Of a stretch of DNA of 64,000 nucleotides, positions 9,812 through 19,327 are shown piece after piece. Every line of letters starts with the position of its first letter. Within the stretch, counting starts at the first letter, position 1. The notes beneath the pieces were generated by a model that saw only the letters and a list, made by a program, of their open reading frames with translations, was not told where the DNA came from and did not search any database. The stretch comes from Dyadobacter alkalitolerans DSM 23607 (lineage in GTDB: Bacteria > Bacteroidota > Bacteroidia > Cytophagales > Spirosomataceae): positions 248,001 to 312,000 of the forward strand of contig NZ_AUAS01000003.1 in the NCBI RefSeq assembly GCF_000428845.1. The letters run 5' to 3'. A program made the position numbers and the translations under genes.

Positions 9812-9862
9812 AATGCGGATTTAAACGGCTAATCGGAACAGAGGATCACAATGCTGCCAAAT

Positions 9863-11779
9863 TTAAGCATTTTCAGATAGTTCAAGCCAGCGCATCTCCT
9901 TATCAGCCTGACTTTCGGTTAATTCCTCGATTTGCTTAGACCATTGTGCTAATTCTGCGTGTGATCCACCAGCGTGCAATTTGGCAACTAAAACCGTTTT
10001 CTGCTCTTCCATTTTGGCTATATCAGCTTCCAGCTGCTCCATTTCCTTCTGCTCTTTGTAGCTCAGCTTGCGCTTTGGCGATGCAGCTGCAACGGGTGTT
10101 GGCGCTACGGGCGCTGCCGTTTCCTTCACGGGTTGAATTACGTGGGTTGTATTGCTTTTGCCTGCATTAGCATTGCCTCCCGAAGCTTTTTTCTCCGCTT
10201 CCTGTTCATCCTGATATTCACGCAGCTCCGTATAATTTCCCGGAAAATCACTAATCTTCCCTTCCCCTTCAAAAACAAAAATGTGTTGTACAAGCCTGTC
10301 GAGGAAATATCTGTCGTGAGAAACGATTACCAGGCACCCTGGGAAATTTAACAAGAACTCTTCCAAAACATTCAAACTCGCAATGTCCAGATCATTCGTC
10401 GGCTCATCCAGGATCAGGAAGTTGGGCTGTTTGATCAATATCAGGAGCAGCTGCAGCCTGCGTTTTTCACCACCGCTTAGTTTTGAGATAAAATCGTATT
10501 GTTTGGATGGCGAAAACAGGAAAGCCTGTAACAAATGTCCGACCGTAACCGTCTCGCCGGTTCCCAGCTGCACCACCTCCGCAACATCTTTAACAATGTC
10601 AATCACCCGCTGATTCTCATTAAAAACGAGATCAGACTGCTTATAGTAACCAAACTGAACCGTTTCTCCTTTTACAATCTGACCTTTATCCGGCATTAAT
10701 TCGCCCGTGATCATGTTCAGGAGCGTCGACTTGCCCATCCCGTTCTGGCCTACGATTCCAATGCGGTCGCCTTTCCTGAATGTGTATTCGAAGTTTTTGA
10801 TCAATTGTCTTTCACCAAATCCTTTGCTCACATTTTCGAGCTCAATGATCTTGCTGCCCAGCCTCGAAGTGCGGACATTCAGCTCCATTTGTGTATCAAA
10901 CTTCTTCTGGCTTGCCTTTTCCTTCAATTCTTCAAATGCATCCACACGATATTTTGCCTTCGTCCCGCGTGCTTTAGGCTGACGGCGGATCCAGTCCAGT
11001 TCTTTACGCATTAAGTTGCGCGCCTTATCAATGCCCGCTGCCTCCATTTCTTCTCGTTCCGCCTTTTTTTCGAGGAAGTAAGTGTAGTTTCCTTTATAGG
11101 GATATGCTGAGCCGTGGTCCAGTTCAAGCATTTGGTTACAAACTGTGTCCAGGAAATAGCGGTCGTGCGTTACCACCAAAAGCGTTGTATTGGACGTGTT
11201 AAGGTAATTTTCCAACCATTCTACCGTGTCCAGGTCCAAATGGTTGGTAGGCTCATCCAGGATTAATAAATCCGGATCTTCCAGCAAGACTTTCGCCATA
11301 GCCACACGCTTCCGCTGTCCGCCGGATAATGTTCCGAAAAGATTCTCGGTATGATGAATGCCAAGACGTCCCAGGATTTCCTTGGTCCGATATTCAAAAT
11401 CCCAGGCATTGAACTTGTCCATATCCTCCATCACTTCGGCAAGTTCGTCGTGGTTGTCGGTTTCAATGGCATGCTCGTAGCGCTTAACAACTTGGGCCAC
11501 AGGATTGTTGGAAGAAAAAATTACGTCAATCACCGAAAGGCTTTCATCAAAAGCCGGGCTTTGATCCAGGTAACCCACCCGAATATCTTTCCGAATGCTT
11601 ACTTCTCCTTCATCTGCCGGGATTTTACCCGTCAGAATGTTCAGAAAAGTGGTCTTGCCCGTTCCGTTCGTTCCTATGAGTGCAACCTTGTCGCCCCTGC
11701 TGATTCCAAAATTGATGTTTTTAAAAAGCCACTGATCGCCAAATGACTTTGCTATATTTTCTGCTGAAAGGTAATTCAT
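9863..11779 (-). CDS. ABC-F family ATPase (Uup-like)
   Basis: 638 residues, two ABC domains and no membrane segment. Domain 1: Walker A GTNGTGKTT near residue 36, signature LSGGQRKR, Walker B LLILDEPTNHLD. Domain 2: Walker A GQNGMGKST near residue 347, signature LSGGEKRR, Walker B FLILDEPTNDLD. The linker is the ABC-F interdomain type, and the last ~70 residues form the charged coiled-coil tail found in Uup. Such proteins bind ribosomes or branched DNA. The length and tail favour Uup over EttA. Confidence 0.93.
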   Translation of the reverse strand: MNYLSAENIAKSFGDQWLFKNINFGISRGDKVALIGTNGTGKTTFLNILTGKIPADEGEVSIRKDIRVGYLDQSPAFDESLSVIDVIFSSNNPVAQVVKRYEHAIETDNHDELAEVMEDMDKFNAWDFEYRTKEILGRLGIHHTENLFGTLSGGQRKRVAMAKVLLEDPDLLILDEPTNHLDLDTVEWLENYLNTSNTTLLVVTHDRYFLDTVCNQMLELDHGSAYPYKGNYTYFLEKKAEREEMEAAGIDKARNLMRKELDWIRRQPKARGTKAKYRVDAFEELKEKASQKKFDTQMELNVRTSRLGSKIIELENVSKGFGERQLIKNFEYTFRKGDRIGIVGQNGMGKSTLLNMITGELMPDKGQIVKGETVQFGYYKQSDLVFNENQRVIDIVKDVAEVVQLGTGETVTVGHLLQAFLFSPSKQYDFISKLSGGEKRRLQLLLILIKQPNFLILDEPTNDLDIASLNVLEEFLLNFPGCLVIVSHDRYFLDRLVQHIFVFEGEGKISDFPGNYTELREYQDEQEAEKKASGGNANAGKSNTTHVIQPVKETAAPVAPTPVAAASPKRKLSYKEQKEMEQLEADIAKMEEQKTVLVAKLHAGGSHAELAQWSKQIEELTESQADKEMRWLELSENA

Positions 11780-11917
11780 GATCCAAAGTAAAATTCAATT
11801 CCTACAAAGGTAGGACAGATCTCAAACAACAAAGAAAAAATTCGTTTTGAAAGGGTAAATAGCATAATATTGCTCTTTATATTTAGTTATATGGTTCCAT
11901 AGAACACATTTTAAATC

Positions 11918-12904
11918 ATGTCCAAGCAATTTTTATTCCTATTCTCAACCGTTTTCATTTGTTTCACCGCAGCAGCACAAGACCCTAATTTTAAGAATTA
12001 TACGCAAAAAATAGGAGGTAGCCCGCAAGTCTACGATATGGTCGCGATTCCTGGCGGCGAGTTTATGATGGGAAGCCCTGATTCCGAAAAAGGTCGCAGA
12101 CCGGACGAAGGCCCTCAGCACAAAGTGAAGATCGAGCCCTTCTGGATGGGCAAAACTGAAGTGAACTGGGACATATATGACCTTTACGCTTTCAAAAACA
12201 TGGAAAAGGAAATGGCAGCACGTCACCCTGATCCCGACAAAAGTGTTCAAAAGACTGATGCCAGCACCCGCCCGAGTCCTCCCTATGTAGATATGTCGTT
12301 CGGTATGGGAAGATCCGGATATCCGGCGATTAACATGACCCAATATGCAGCCATTCATTTTTGCAAATGGCTCTACGAGAAAACCGGTGTTTTTTACAGA
12401 TTACCAACTGAGGCTGAGTGGGAATACGCCTGCCGCGCAGGTTCGAAAACAGCGTACTCATTTGGAGCCGACGAATCTAAATTAGACGAATATGCATGGC
12501 ATCGTAAAAACAGTGATGCTGCTTACAAGAAAATCGGATTGAAAAAACCCAATGCCTTCGGCTTGCATGATATGCATGGCAATGTGATGGAGTGGACATT
12601 GGATCAATACATTCCGGATTATTATGCAAAACAACCTGCGGGAGAAAAATATGCTTCGGTTACCGAGCTTTATCCAACGGCCGTTCGCGGTGGTTCGTGG
12701 GACGATGAGCCTGCCGACTTGCGCAGCGCGGCCCGCACGGCTTCAAAACCGGAATGGAAGATCCTGGATCCGCAGCTTCCAAAAAGCGAGTGGTGGATGA
12801 CAAGTGCATCATTTGTTGGTTTCAGGGTGGTTAGGCCACTGAAACAACCGTCTCAGGAAGAGATAAATGCTTATTACAGCCCAAAATTGATTGAAGATTA
12901 TTGA
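11918..12904 (+). CDS. SUMF1/FGE-sulfatase-domain protein, secreted
   Basis: 328 residues. An N-terminal signal peptide ends near AAA-QDP. The rest is a formylglycine-generating-enzyme fold: MVAIPGGEFMMGSPDSE near residue 42, YRLPTEAEWEYACRAG near residue 155, GLHDMHGNVMEW near residue 210 and RGGSWDD...VGFRVVRP near the end. The catalytic cysteines of true FGE are not seen in the C-terminal part (the equivalent stretch reads WWMTSASFVGFR), so sulfatase activation is unlikely. It precedes a Tat-secreted oxidoreductase by 29 bases. Confidence 0.9.
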   Translation: MSKQFLFLFSTVFICFTAAAQDPNFKNYTQKIGGSPQVYDMVAIPGGEFMMGSPDSEKGRRPDEGPQHKVKIEPFWMGKTEVNWDIYDLYAFKNMEKEMAARHPDPDKSVQKTDASTRPSPPYVDMSFGMGRSGYPAINMTQYAAIHFCKWLYEKTGVFYRLPTEAEWEYACRAGSKTAYSFGADESKLDEYAWHRKNSDAAYKKIGLKKPNAFGLHDMHGNVMEWTLDQYIPDYYAKQPAGEKYASVTELYPTAVRGGSWDDEPADLRSAARTASKPEWKILDPQLPKSEWWMTSASFVGFRVVRPLKQPSQEEINAYYSPKLIEDY

Positions 12905-12933
12905 GATCATATTAAACTCTTAACGTAAAAGTA

Positions 12934-14280
12934 ATGGAACAAAATAGACGTGATTTTCTAAAAGCAACCGGCCTGTTTGCAGCGGGCGGTGCAATGCTGA
13001 ATCCGGTTCGCGGATATGGCTTTAACAGTGCGGTGGATGAGACGATCAAAGTTGCTTTGATCGGTTGCGGAGGAAGAGGAACGGGTGCGGCTGCGCAGGC
13101 ATTGAGCACAACGCAAAATGTGCAGATCGTTGCGATGGCTGATGCTTTTAAGGACCGTCTGGATGAATCTTACAAAAACCTTACTGCTAAGAAATACAAA
13201 AATGCAGCAGGAACGGTTGTGGATACAAAATTGAAAGTAGATGTTCCTGAGGACCGCAAGTTCGTAGGTTTCGATGCATTCAAAAAAGCCATTGCTTTGA
13301 AAGACGTGGACGTTGTCATCCTGGCGACTCCTCCGGGCTTCCGTCCTTCGCATTTTGAAGAAGCGGTGAAGAACAACAAGCACATTTTCATGGAAAAGCC
13401 GGTTGCTACAGATGCTCCGGGAATTCGTAAAGTGCTTGAAATAGCCGAAGAAGCTAAGAAAAAGAAATTGAATGTGGTCGTTGGTCTCCAACGCCATTAC
13501 CAGGCCAATTATCTGGCTGCGATCAAACGCATTCATGACGGTGCAATTGGTGATATTGTAGGCGGGCAAGTTTACTGGGTAGGCAGCAGCCCCTGGATGA
13601 AGGAACGCCAGCCAAACCAGACGGAAATGGAATACCAAATGAGAAACTGGTATTATTTCAACTGGCTTTGCGGTGACCACATTTCCGAGCAGCACGTGCA
13701 CAACATTGACGTCGCTAACTGGGTGAAAAAGGGTTATCCGGTGTCAATCCAAGGAACCGGCGGTCGTGAAGTGCGTACCGGAAAGGCTTATGGAGAGATT
13801 TTCGATCACCATACACTGGACCTTGTTTACGCGGATGGAACCGTTATTTCGAGTCAATGCCGTCAGTTTGAGGGCACCTGGAACAAAGTTGACGAGGCTT
13901 TCGTAGGAACAAAAGGCCGAATTGACAGCTTCGACGGTAAGAAAACCATTTTGAAAGACTACAAAGGCGGCGTGATTTACCAGCACGACGATAAAGGAGA
14001 TAAAAACCCGTATCAGGTTGAGCACGACGAGCTATTTGCTGCCATTGCAAAAGGTGAATATAAATTTGCTGACGCAGAAAATGGCGCAAAAAGCACAATG
14101 ACAGCCATTATGGGTCGTATGGCCACTTATTCGGGCAAGATGATCAAATGGGACGAGGCGTTCAATTCAGACATTAACCTATTCCCGGACAAACTGGCCT
14201 GGGATGCTTCTCCAAAAATCCTTCCGGGTCCTGACGGACTTTATCCGGTTGCGGTTCCTGGTAAGACGCAGGTTATTTAA
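12934..14280 (+). CDS. Gfo/Idh/MocA family oxidoreductase with Tat signal
   Basis: 448 residues. It opens with a twin-arginine signal, RRDFLKATGLFAAGG, so it is exported folded, probably with bound NAD(P). The Rossmann fold follows: VALIGCGGRGTGAAAQ near residue 46. HIFMEKPVATDAPG near residue 150 is the EKP catalytic motif of the family, and SEQHVHNIDVANWVKKGYP near residue 250 carries the conserved H/D pair. Substrate unknown, probably a sugar derivative. Forms a likely two-gene unit with the preceding SUMF1-like gene. Confidence 0.93.
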   Translation: MEQNRRDFLKATGLFAAGGAMLNPVRGYGFNSAVDETIKVALIGCGGRGTGAAAQALSTTQNVQIVAMADAFKDRLDESYKNLTAKKYKNAAGTVVDTKLKVDVPEDRKFVGFDAFKKAIALKDVDVVILATPPGFRPSHFEEAVKNNKHIFMEKPVATDAPGIRKVLEIAEEAKKKKLNVVVGLQRHYQANYLAAIKRIHDGAIGDIVGGQVYWVGSSPWMKERQPNQTEMEYQMRNWYYFNWLCGDHISEQHVHNIDVANWVKKGYPVSIQGTGGREVRTGKAYGEIFDHHTLDLVYADGTVISSQCRQFEGTWNKVDEAFVGTKGRIDSFDGKKTILKDYKGGVIYQHDDKGDKNPYQVEHDELFAAIAKGEYKFADAENGAKSTMTAIMGRMATYSGKMIKWDEAFNSDINLFPDKLAWDASPKILPGPDGLYPVAVPGKTQVI

Positions 14281-14290
14281 GTTCAGATAC

Positions 14291-14326
14291 AAACAAAAAA
14301 GGGCTCTTAGGAGCCCTTTTTTGTTT
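14291..14326 (+). terminator. Hairpin terminator after the Tat-Gfo/Idh gene
   Basis: Perfect 16-bp inverted repeat (14291-14306 with 14311-14326) with a TTAG loop and a T-rich 3' arm, starting 11 bases after the stop codon. Confidence 0.9.
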
Positions 14327-14406
14327 GTAAGTTGTGATAGATTTTCTAAATTGGAGTAGGAATGTCCATATGATGGAATTCTAATGTTGTACCAACGATA
14401 TCATCA

Positions 14407-14601
14407 GTGAAACTTAGCCTGAGAAACGCTGTGCTCATTCTGCTAACCGGCATGTTTTTGCTTGCGGTTGGTGCCACACTTAGATCGGATCAACCCAAAT
14501 TCAGCAATCCCGTTATCCTCACCGCTCTCGCTATTGAATTTGTAGGAACAATCTGGCTGGTTTTAAGCCTGAACCAGAGGCGAAAACGTAATAAGATTTA
14601 A
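14407..14601 (+). CDS. Small two-helix membrane protein
   Basis: 64 residues from a GTG at 14407. Two hydrophobic stretches ([19 protein letters not shown] and [20 protein letters not shown]) are joined by a short polar loop and end in a basic tail QRRKRNKI, suggesting an inner-membrane hairpin with both ends in the cytoplasm. No family recognised. The stop overlaps the end of convergent aroC by 4 bases. The start is uncertain. Confidence 0.6.
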   Translation: MKLSLRNAVLILLTGMFLLAVGATLRSDQPKFSNPVILTALAIEFVGTIWLVLSLNQRRKRNKI

Positions 14602-15677
14602 ATTTTACTGGACCGGTTACGGAGATAAAAATCTGCCAGAACCAAAGCCGCCATTGCTTCAACAATAGGAACCGCGCGTGGAACCACACAAGGATCGTGA
14701 CGACCTTTTCCCTGTACAATCGCAACATCTCCGTGCTGATCAATGCTTTCCTGATCCTGCATAATGGTTGCCACCGGCTTAAATGCTACACGGAAATAAA
14801 TGTCTTCGCCATTAGAAATGCCACCCTGCACACCACCGGAATGATTTGTGCGTGTATGCACTTTTTCTTCATCATCTATATAAAACGCATCATTATGCTG
14901 TGAACCGAGCAGTGTCACACCCTCGAAGCCGCTGCCATACTCGAATCCTTTAACCGCATTAATGCTTAACATCGCTTTTCCCATCTCTGCATGCAGCTTG
15001 TCGAACACAGGCTCACCCCAGCCAGCCGGAACGCCTGTAATGACGCAATTTACAACGCCACCCACCGAATCTCCCTGTTTTCTCACGGAGTCAATATAAT
15101 CGAACATTTGCTGCGCCATTTCGGGGTCAGGGCAGCGGACTGCATTACTTTCCGTTAAAGATAAATCCAGTTCCTGGTAAGACTTATTAAGCTTCAACGT
15201 TCCCACTTGTGAAACATAAGATTGAATGTTCACACCCAGGTTTGCTAATAGCAGCTTAGCCAGCGCACCGGCAGCCACGCGTGCCGCCGTTTCCCTTGCC
15301 GAGCTTCTTCCGCCACCTCTATAATCGCGAACACCATATTTTACCTGGTAAGTGTAATCGGCATGAGACGGACGGAACTGGGCAGCAATGTGCGAATAGT
15401 CTTTGCTGCGCTGATCTTCATTCCGGATGATCAAAGCAATAGGTGTGCCGGTTGTTTTGCCTTCAAACACTCCCGATAGCACTTCAAATTCGTCTGCTTC
15501 CTTCCGTTGTGTCGTAATCCGCGACTGTCCTGGCTTGCGCCTGGTCAACTCGCTTTGAATGAAATTCGAGTCGAAATTCACGCCTGCCGGGCATCCTTCT
15601 ATGATAACACCAATGCCCGCTCCGTGCGACTCGCCGAATGTGGCTATTTTAAATATCTTACCGTATGTACTTCCCAT
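14598..15677 (-). CDS. aroC: Chorismate synthase
   Basis: 359 residues, normal length. It converts 5-enolpyruvylshikimate-3-phosphate to chorismate using reduced FMN, the last step of the shikimate pathway. The signatures are [19 protein letters not shown] near residue 15, the RKPGQS region near residue 47, the [21 protein letters not shown] core near residue 118, and [11 protein letters not shown] near residue 280. Start ATG at 15677; batD ends 6 bases upstream on the same strand. Confidence 0.98.
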   Translation of the reverse strand: MGSTYGKIFKIATFGESHGAGIGVIIEGCPAGVNFDSNFIQSELTRRKPGQSRITTQRKEADEFEVLSGVFEGKTTGTPIALIIRNEDQRSKDYSHIAAQFRPSHADYTYQVKYGVRDYRGGGRSSARETAARVAAGALAKLLLANLGVNIQSYVSQVGTLKLNKSYQELDLSLTESNAVRCPDPEMAQQMFDYIDSVRKQGDSVGGVVNCVITGVPAGWGEPVFDKLHAEMGKAMLSINAVKGFEYGSGFEGVTLLGSQHNDAFYIDDEEKVHTRTNHSGGVQGGISNGEDIYFRVAFKPVATIMQDQESIDQHGDVAIVQGKGRHDPCVVPRAVPIVEAMAALVLADFYLRNRSSKI

Positions 15678-15683
15678 TAAAAT

Positions 15684-17087
15684 TTACTTTCTGAATACCC
15701 AAACCATTGCGATCAATAGCAGAATCACTATGCCGTTGGTGATGTCTTTTAAAATCTTTTTATAATCTATCGAATCTTTGCTGCTATCAAGGCTTTCCAG
15801 GTTGTCGTACAGCCCGGAAGAGCCGCTCAATGATAAGTTGGCAAGCTTGTAGTCCTCGCCTTTCACAGAAAGCATTTTTGCGGACCGCAATGTATCATAT
15901 TTTGCTTTTGACGAATTGAAATACACCCATTGAAAATACCGTCCTAACGGAAAGTCCCCGTCCTTTCTGGGAACAACAAAGTAATCGAAAGTTTTCTCCC
16001 CTACCACACTTTGGTAGCTTCTTTTAATGATTTGACTTACTTCCGGCGGATAAATGTCAAATGTAGAGTTAGATTGGATCGTTGGTGCCGGAATAGCAGC
16101 AATGTTCCCAACGCCTTCCACCTTGAACATGTAACGCACACTCTCGCCCGGATAAACGAGGGTGCTGGACAGATTTTCCTTTAATGCATATTGACCAACC
16201 GCAACCTGATCCCTTAACGGATGATCCGGCAACTGGCGAACGACAATAGCCGCTTTGTTGGATCTGAACGACCTCACCACTTTCCTCTCCACATTTACTG
16301 CCTTGCTGTTATCGATAACAAGCATTTGCAACGCGATTGAAGGAAACACAATGTCTTCGGTTGTAATCGGGAAAAGCCGGGCCTGGTACATGTTATATTC
16401 CGTATACCGACGGCCTTTGATCGTGATACGGCGTTTGACGATTTCCTCAATGCCCACATTCTCCTCCCAGCAATTCGCTGGCCTTAACTGTTTGAGGATA
16501 GATTGTAATTGTTCATTGAACCGGTAAAACTCCATTTGTACCGGCGCATTTTCACCAATGTATAGTGAAATGCGCAACGCAAATCCTTCCCTAATGAAGA
16601 CCGCCTTTTTATCCGTCTGGACGGACAGGAAGATCCCGTCGCCTGTATCTTCCACATCTGCCTCAAAAGTAGGGCTTACGCCTACGGAAACAGCGTCTCC
16701 CGGGCTTGCTTGCTGAGAAAAGACAACCATTGTCTCTTCTGATTTTAATTTATGGCTGTTGACTGTGATTACGAACGCGGGAATAAGATAATTTCCTGGC
16801 TTAGCTGCGAAGTATTCCTGTGTGATGGTTTGTATGACCACTTTCTTGCCATCTACTGTGCTGATGGCACTGGTTGCTGACTTGCTTCTTTTTTCCAGCC
16901 CGTTTATCTCCGGAAAAATAACCGCTGGCCTCGTTTCTGCATCGCGCAGCACAACCGATATGAGGAAAGGCTGATCCAATGATAAATTTTTGGATCCTAG
17001 TTCAATGGTAGAGGTGTCATTAATAGTCTGGGCCAAAAGCGTACCAGAAAAACACAAAATAATATTTAATAACGCATATAATTTCAT
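15684..17087 (-). CDS. BatD-like protein (Bacteroides aerotolerance family)
   Basis: 467 residues. A signal peptide (LLNIILCFSGTLLAQ) leads a long extracytoplasmic beta-rich region, and a single hydrophobic segment near the C-terminus (NGIVILLLIAMVWVF) anchors it. Paired repeats of the type 'LDQPFLISVVLRDAETRPAVIFPEINGLEKRSKS' and 'VYPGESVRYMFKVEGVGNIAAIPAPTI' match the BatD/oxygen-tolerance family. The usual neighbours batA, B, C and E are not present; it precedes aroC instead. Function in the family is not well defined. Confidence 0.75.
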   Translation of the reverse strand: MKLYALLNIILCFSGTLLAQTINDTSTIELGSKNLSLDQPFLISVVLRDAETRPAVIFPEINGLEKRSKSATSAISTVDGKKVVIQTITQEYFAAKPGNYLIPAFVITVNSHKLKSEETMVVFSQQASPGDAVSVGVSPTFEADVEDTGDGIFLSVQTDKKAVFIREGFALRISLYIGENAPVQMEFYRFNEQLQSILKQLRPANCWEENVGIEEIVKRRITIKGRRYTEYNMYQARLFPITTEDIVFPSIALQMLVIDNSKAVNVERKVVRSFRSNKAAIVVRQLPDHPLRDQVAVGQYALKENLSSTLVYPGESVRYMFKVEGVGNIAAIPAPTIQSNSTFDIYPPEVSQIIKRSYQSVVGEKTFDYFVVPRKDGDFPLGRYFQWVYFNSSKAKYDTLRSAKMLSVKGEDYKLANLSLSGSSGLYDNLESLDSSKDSIDYKKILKDITNGIVILLLIAMVWVFRK

Positions 17088-17192
17088 TAAATATTTTCGT
17101 TAACTTTATTAGGAATTGCCGCTCTCAGAGGTTTTAGATTTAATTCTGATGCATATTATTCACTTCCCTAAACCACAAAATTACATAATACT

Positions 17193-17399
17193 ATGGCCTC
17201 CATGCTTGAATACATAAAAATTATTCTGCAGAAAGTTAGTTTCGACCGCAGATTGTTTGAAAAAGAGCTTAGAAAAGCAATCCGTATGTTGATGCCTGCC
17301 GAGGTGAAAAGATTAAGACAATGGTGTTACGATAATTACGGGACGGTACATTTACCAGTACTCAATACTTGTTTTGCGCGCCTGTCATCATTAGGTTAG
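17193..17399 (+). CDS. Small basic protein of unknown function
   Basis: 68 residues, rich in K, R and L. The helical first half, FDRRLFEKELRKAIRMLMPAEVKRLRQW, resembles short conserved orphan proteins of Cytophagales, but no named domain is recognised. Divergent from batD. The stop codon is followed 14 bases later by a long perfect hairpin. The neat fit between gene and terminator supports coding status. Confidence 0.65.
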   Translation: MASMLEYIKIILQKVSFDRRLFEKELRKAIRMLMPAEVKRLRQWCYDNYGTVHLPVLNTCFARLSSLG

Positions 17400-17413
17400 C
17401 ATTTTTTTTATTT

Positions 17414-17463
17414 TTATAATGAAAGAAGCCGCTTGGATATCCAAGCGGCTTCTTTCATTATAA
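17414..17463. terminator. Bidirectional terminator with a perfect 23-bp stem
   Basis: 17414-17436 pairs perfectly with 17441-17463 around ATAT, which is itself palindromic. Lies between the convergent small gene and the TPR gene and can serve both strands. Confidence 0.9.
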
Positions 17464-17473
17464 CCTAACCAAA

Positions 17474-19249
17474 TTATTTTTTCTTCGGCGTTGCGGCTGC
17501 TTTTGTTTTAGCACCAGCTTTTGCGCCTGCTGCAGGCTGCGTTTCGGCTGTTGGCGTAGCTAATCCTAATGCTTCTTTTGCAGATATGTTATCCGGATCA
17601 ACCTTTAAAAGTTTCTCCCAATATTCCTTTGCCTTTGCTTCGTCTTTCAATGTAGTTTGAGCGTGGAATGCAAGATAGCCGTATGCCAATTTCAAATAAG
17701 ACTTGTATTTGCTTGGATCTGGATCCTTCTCAGCTAATTCAGTCAATTTCAAATAGTAAGGTTGAGAAATTCCTTTGTCAACATTTTCCTGTCTGTCATA
17801 CGCATTGTAAAGCGCACTTGCTCTCCAATAGTATCCATATGGCCAGTCAGGAAGTTTCTGAGTAACAGTCGCGAATATCGAATCTGCTTTCAGGAACAAT
17901 GCACGTCTTTCCATAGAAATCTTCGCGCTGTCTGCATAGTTTGAATCTGCCGCAGTTGGAAGCACTTTTGCAGTTGCCATCTGGAAGTTAGACAAACCTG
18001 TGTAGTAGTAGTCATTCGCGCTTGCTTTTGCAGTATCCAATGCGATACCTTTTTCAAATGTTGCAGCAGCGTTCGGGAAATCTTTCGCGGCATAATACAG
18101 GGCAGCAACTTCTTTGTATGCAGTTGCAGCTTCTGCTTTGCTCGTATCCATATCAGCACCTTTCAAAATGTAAGCAACACCGGTCGAGTCATATCCTTTT
18201 CCGTCTGTTACTTTCTGATTATATGCACGACCCAGATATTTGTAGTCATCTCCAATTACTTTATCCGGAGCAATTTTGATGAATTCCGTCAAGTTCTGGA
18301 TAGCTTCGTCAGGCTTGTTAGTCTTGAAGTTAGACCAGCCGTACATACGCAATGTGATCGGGTTGTTGATTTTCCCTTTGATCTCTTCAAGCAGTTGCAA
18401 TGATTTCGCATAATCGTCAGCTGTAAATGCAAACTGAGCAGCACGCAATTTCATTTCAGGATCAGTAGTTCCGCTTTTCTGGATATACAAATCGAAGTTT
18501 TCAGCAGCTTGTTTGTATTTCTGAGCTAAGAAGTACAACTCCGCAAGGTCTTTGTATGCCGGCGCAAAGTTAGGATCTGCTTCAATTGCCTTTTTATAGT
18601 TTTCAAGCGCCAGGTTGTAGTTTTTACCACGAAGGTAAATCTGACCGATCGCGTTGTGAGCAGTTGCGTAGTTCGGTTTTGCTGTCAAAGCATATTCATA
18701 AGCAGTTACGGCAGCACCGCCTTCATTACGTAACATTAATGCATCACCTTTTGCAAGATAGGCGTCAGCGAGATTTTTATCTCTTTTAACAGCTTCGTCG
18801 AGCAATCTGATTGCCTCAGCAGGATCGTTGTTTTTCTCGAAAAGCGTGTAAGCCTCGCCTATTCTGAAAAGAACCTCAGCATCTTTTTTCTTTTTCTTCT
18901 CTGCTTCGTCAAAAAGCTCTTTCGCTTTTGCTTTTTCTCCTTTTGCAAGAGCGACTGTGCCCTGACCTACTTTATTCAAATAGGATTTATCATCCAGCGT
19001 AAGACCTTTATCAAAGGCTTTTTGCGCTTCGTCCAGTTGATTGGTTTTTATATAGTAATAACCAAGGTAATACTGGTTATCTGCAGAAGGCGTTGTTTCT
19101 GCAAGTTTTTTGAATAAATCGCCTGCTTCATTGTAACGTTCTCCGTTGATCAATGCTAAGCCATCCTGCGTCGTTTGTGCGTGTAAATTAACAAACGCTA
19201 ATAAACCAATTACCAGTGCTACTAATTTCATTCTCATGTTTCTGTTCAT
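17474..19249 (-). CDS. Periplasmic TPR-repeat protein
   Basis: 591 residues. A signal peptide (ALVIGLLAFVNLHAQ) is followed by around ten tetratricopeptide repeats, for example NAIGQIYLRGKNYNLALENYKKAIEADPNFAPAYKDLAELYF around residues 200-240. The C-terminus is a low-complexity tail rich in A, K, T and P. It is the last gene of the leftward exbB-exbD-exbD-tonB-pstS-like operon and probably a periplasmic scaffold for the envelope energy-transduction machinery. That role is inferred from position. Confidence 0.85.
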   Translation of the reverse strand: MNRNMRMKLVALVIGLLAFVNLHAQTTQDGLALINGERYNEAGDLFKKLAETTPSADNQYYLGYYYIKTNQLDEAQKAFDKGLTLDDKSYLNKVGQGTVALAKGEKAKAKELFDEAEKKKKKDAEVLFRIGEAYTLFEKNNDPAEAIRLLDEAVKRDKNLADAYLAKGDALMLRNEGGAAVTAYEYALTAKPNYATAHNAIGQIYLRGKNYNLALENYKKAIEADPNFAPAYKDLAELYFLAQKYKQAAENFDLYIQKSGTTDPEMKLRAAQFAFTADDYAKSLQLLEEIKGKINNPITLRMYGWSNFKTNKPDEAIQNLTEFIKIAPDKVIGDDYKYLGRAYNQKVTDGKGYDSTGVAYILKGADMDTSKAEAATAYKEVAALYYAAKDFPNAAATFEKGIALDTAKASANDYYYTGLSNFQMATAKVLPTAADSNYADSAKISMERRALFLKADSIFATVTQKLPDWPYGYYWRASALYNAYDRQENVDKGISQPYYLKLTELAEKDPDPSKYKSYLKLAYGYLAFHAQTTLKDEAKAKEYWEKLLKVDPDNISAKEALGLATPTAETQPAAGAKAGAKTKAAATPKKK

Positions 19250-19327
19250 TTTTTACCCGGTTAAAATAATGATAAAAAATTTGGCTTTCCAATAACAAGT
19301 CCCAAATCTTAAATTGTATTACACTTC

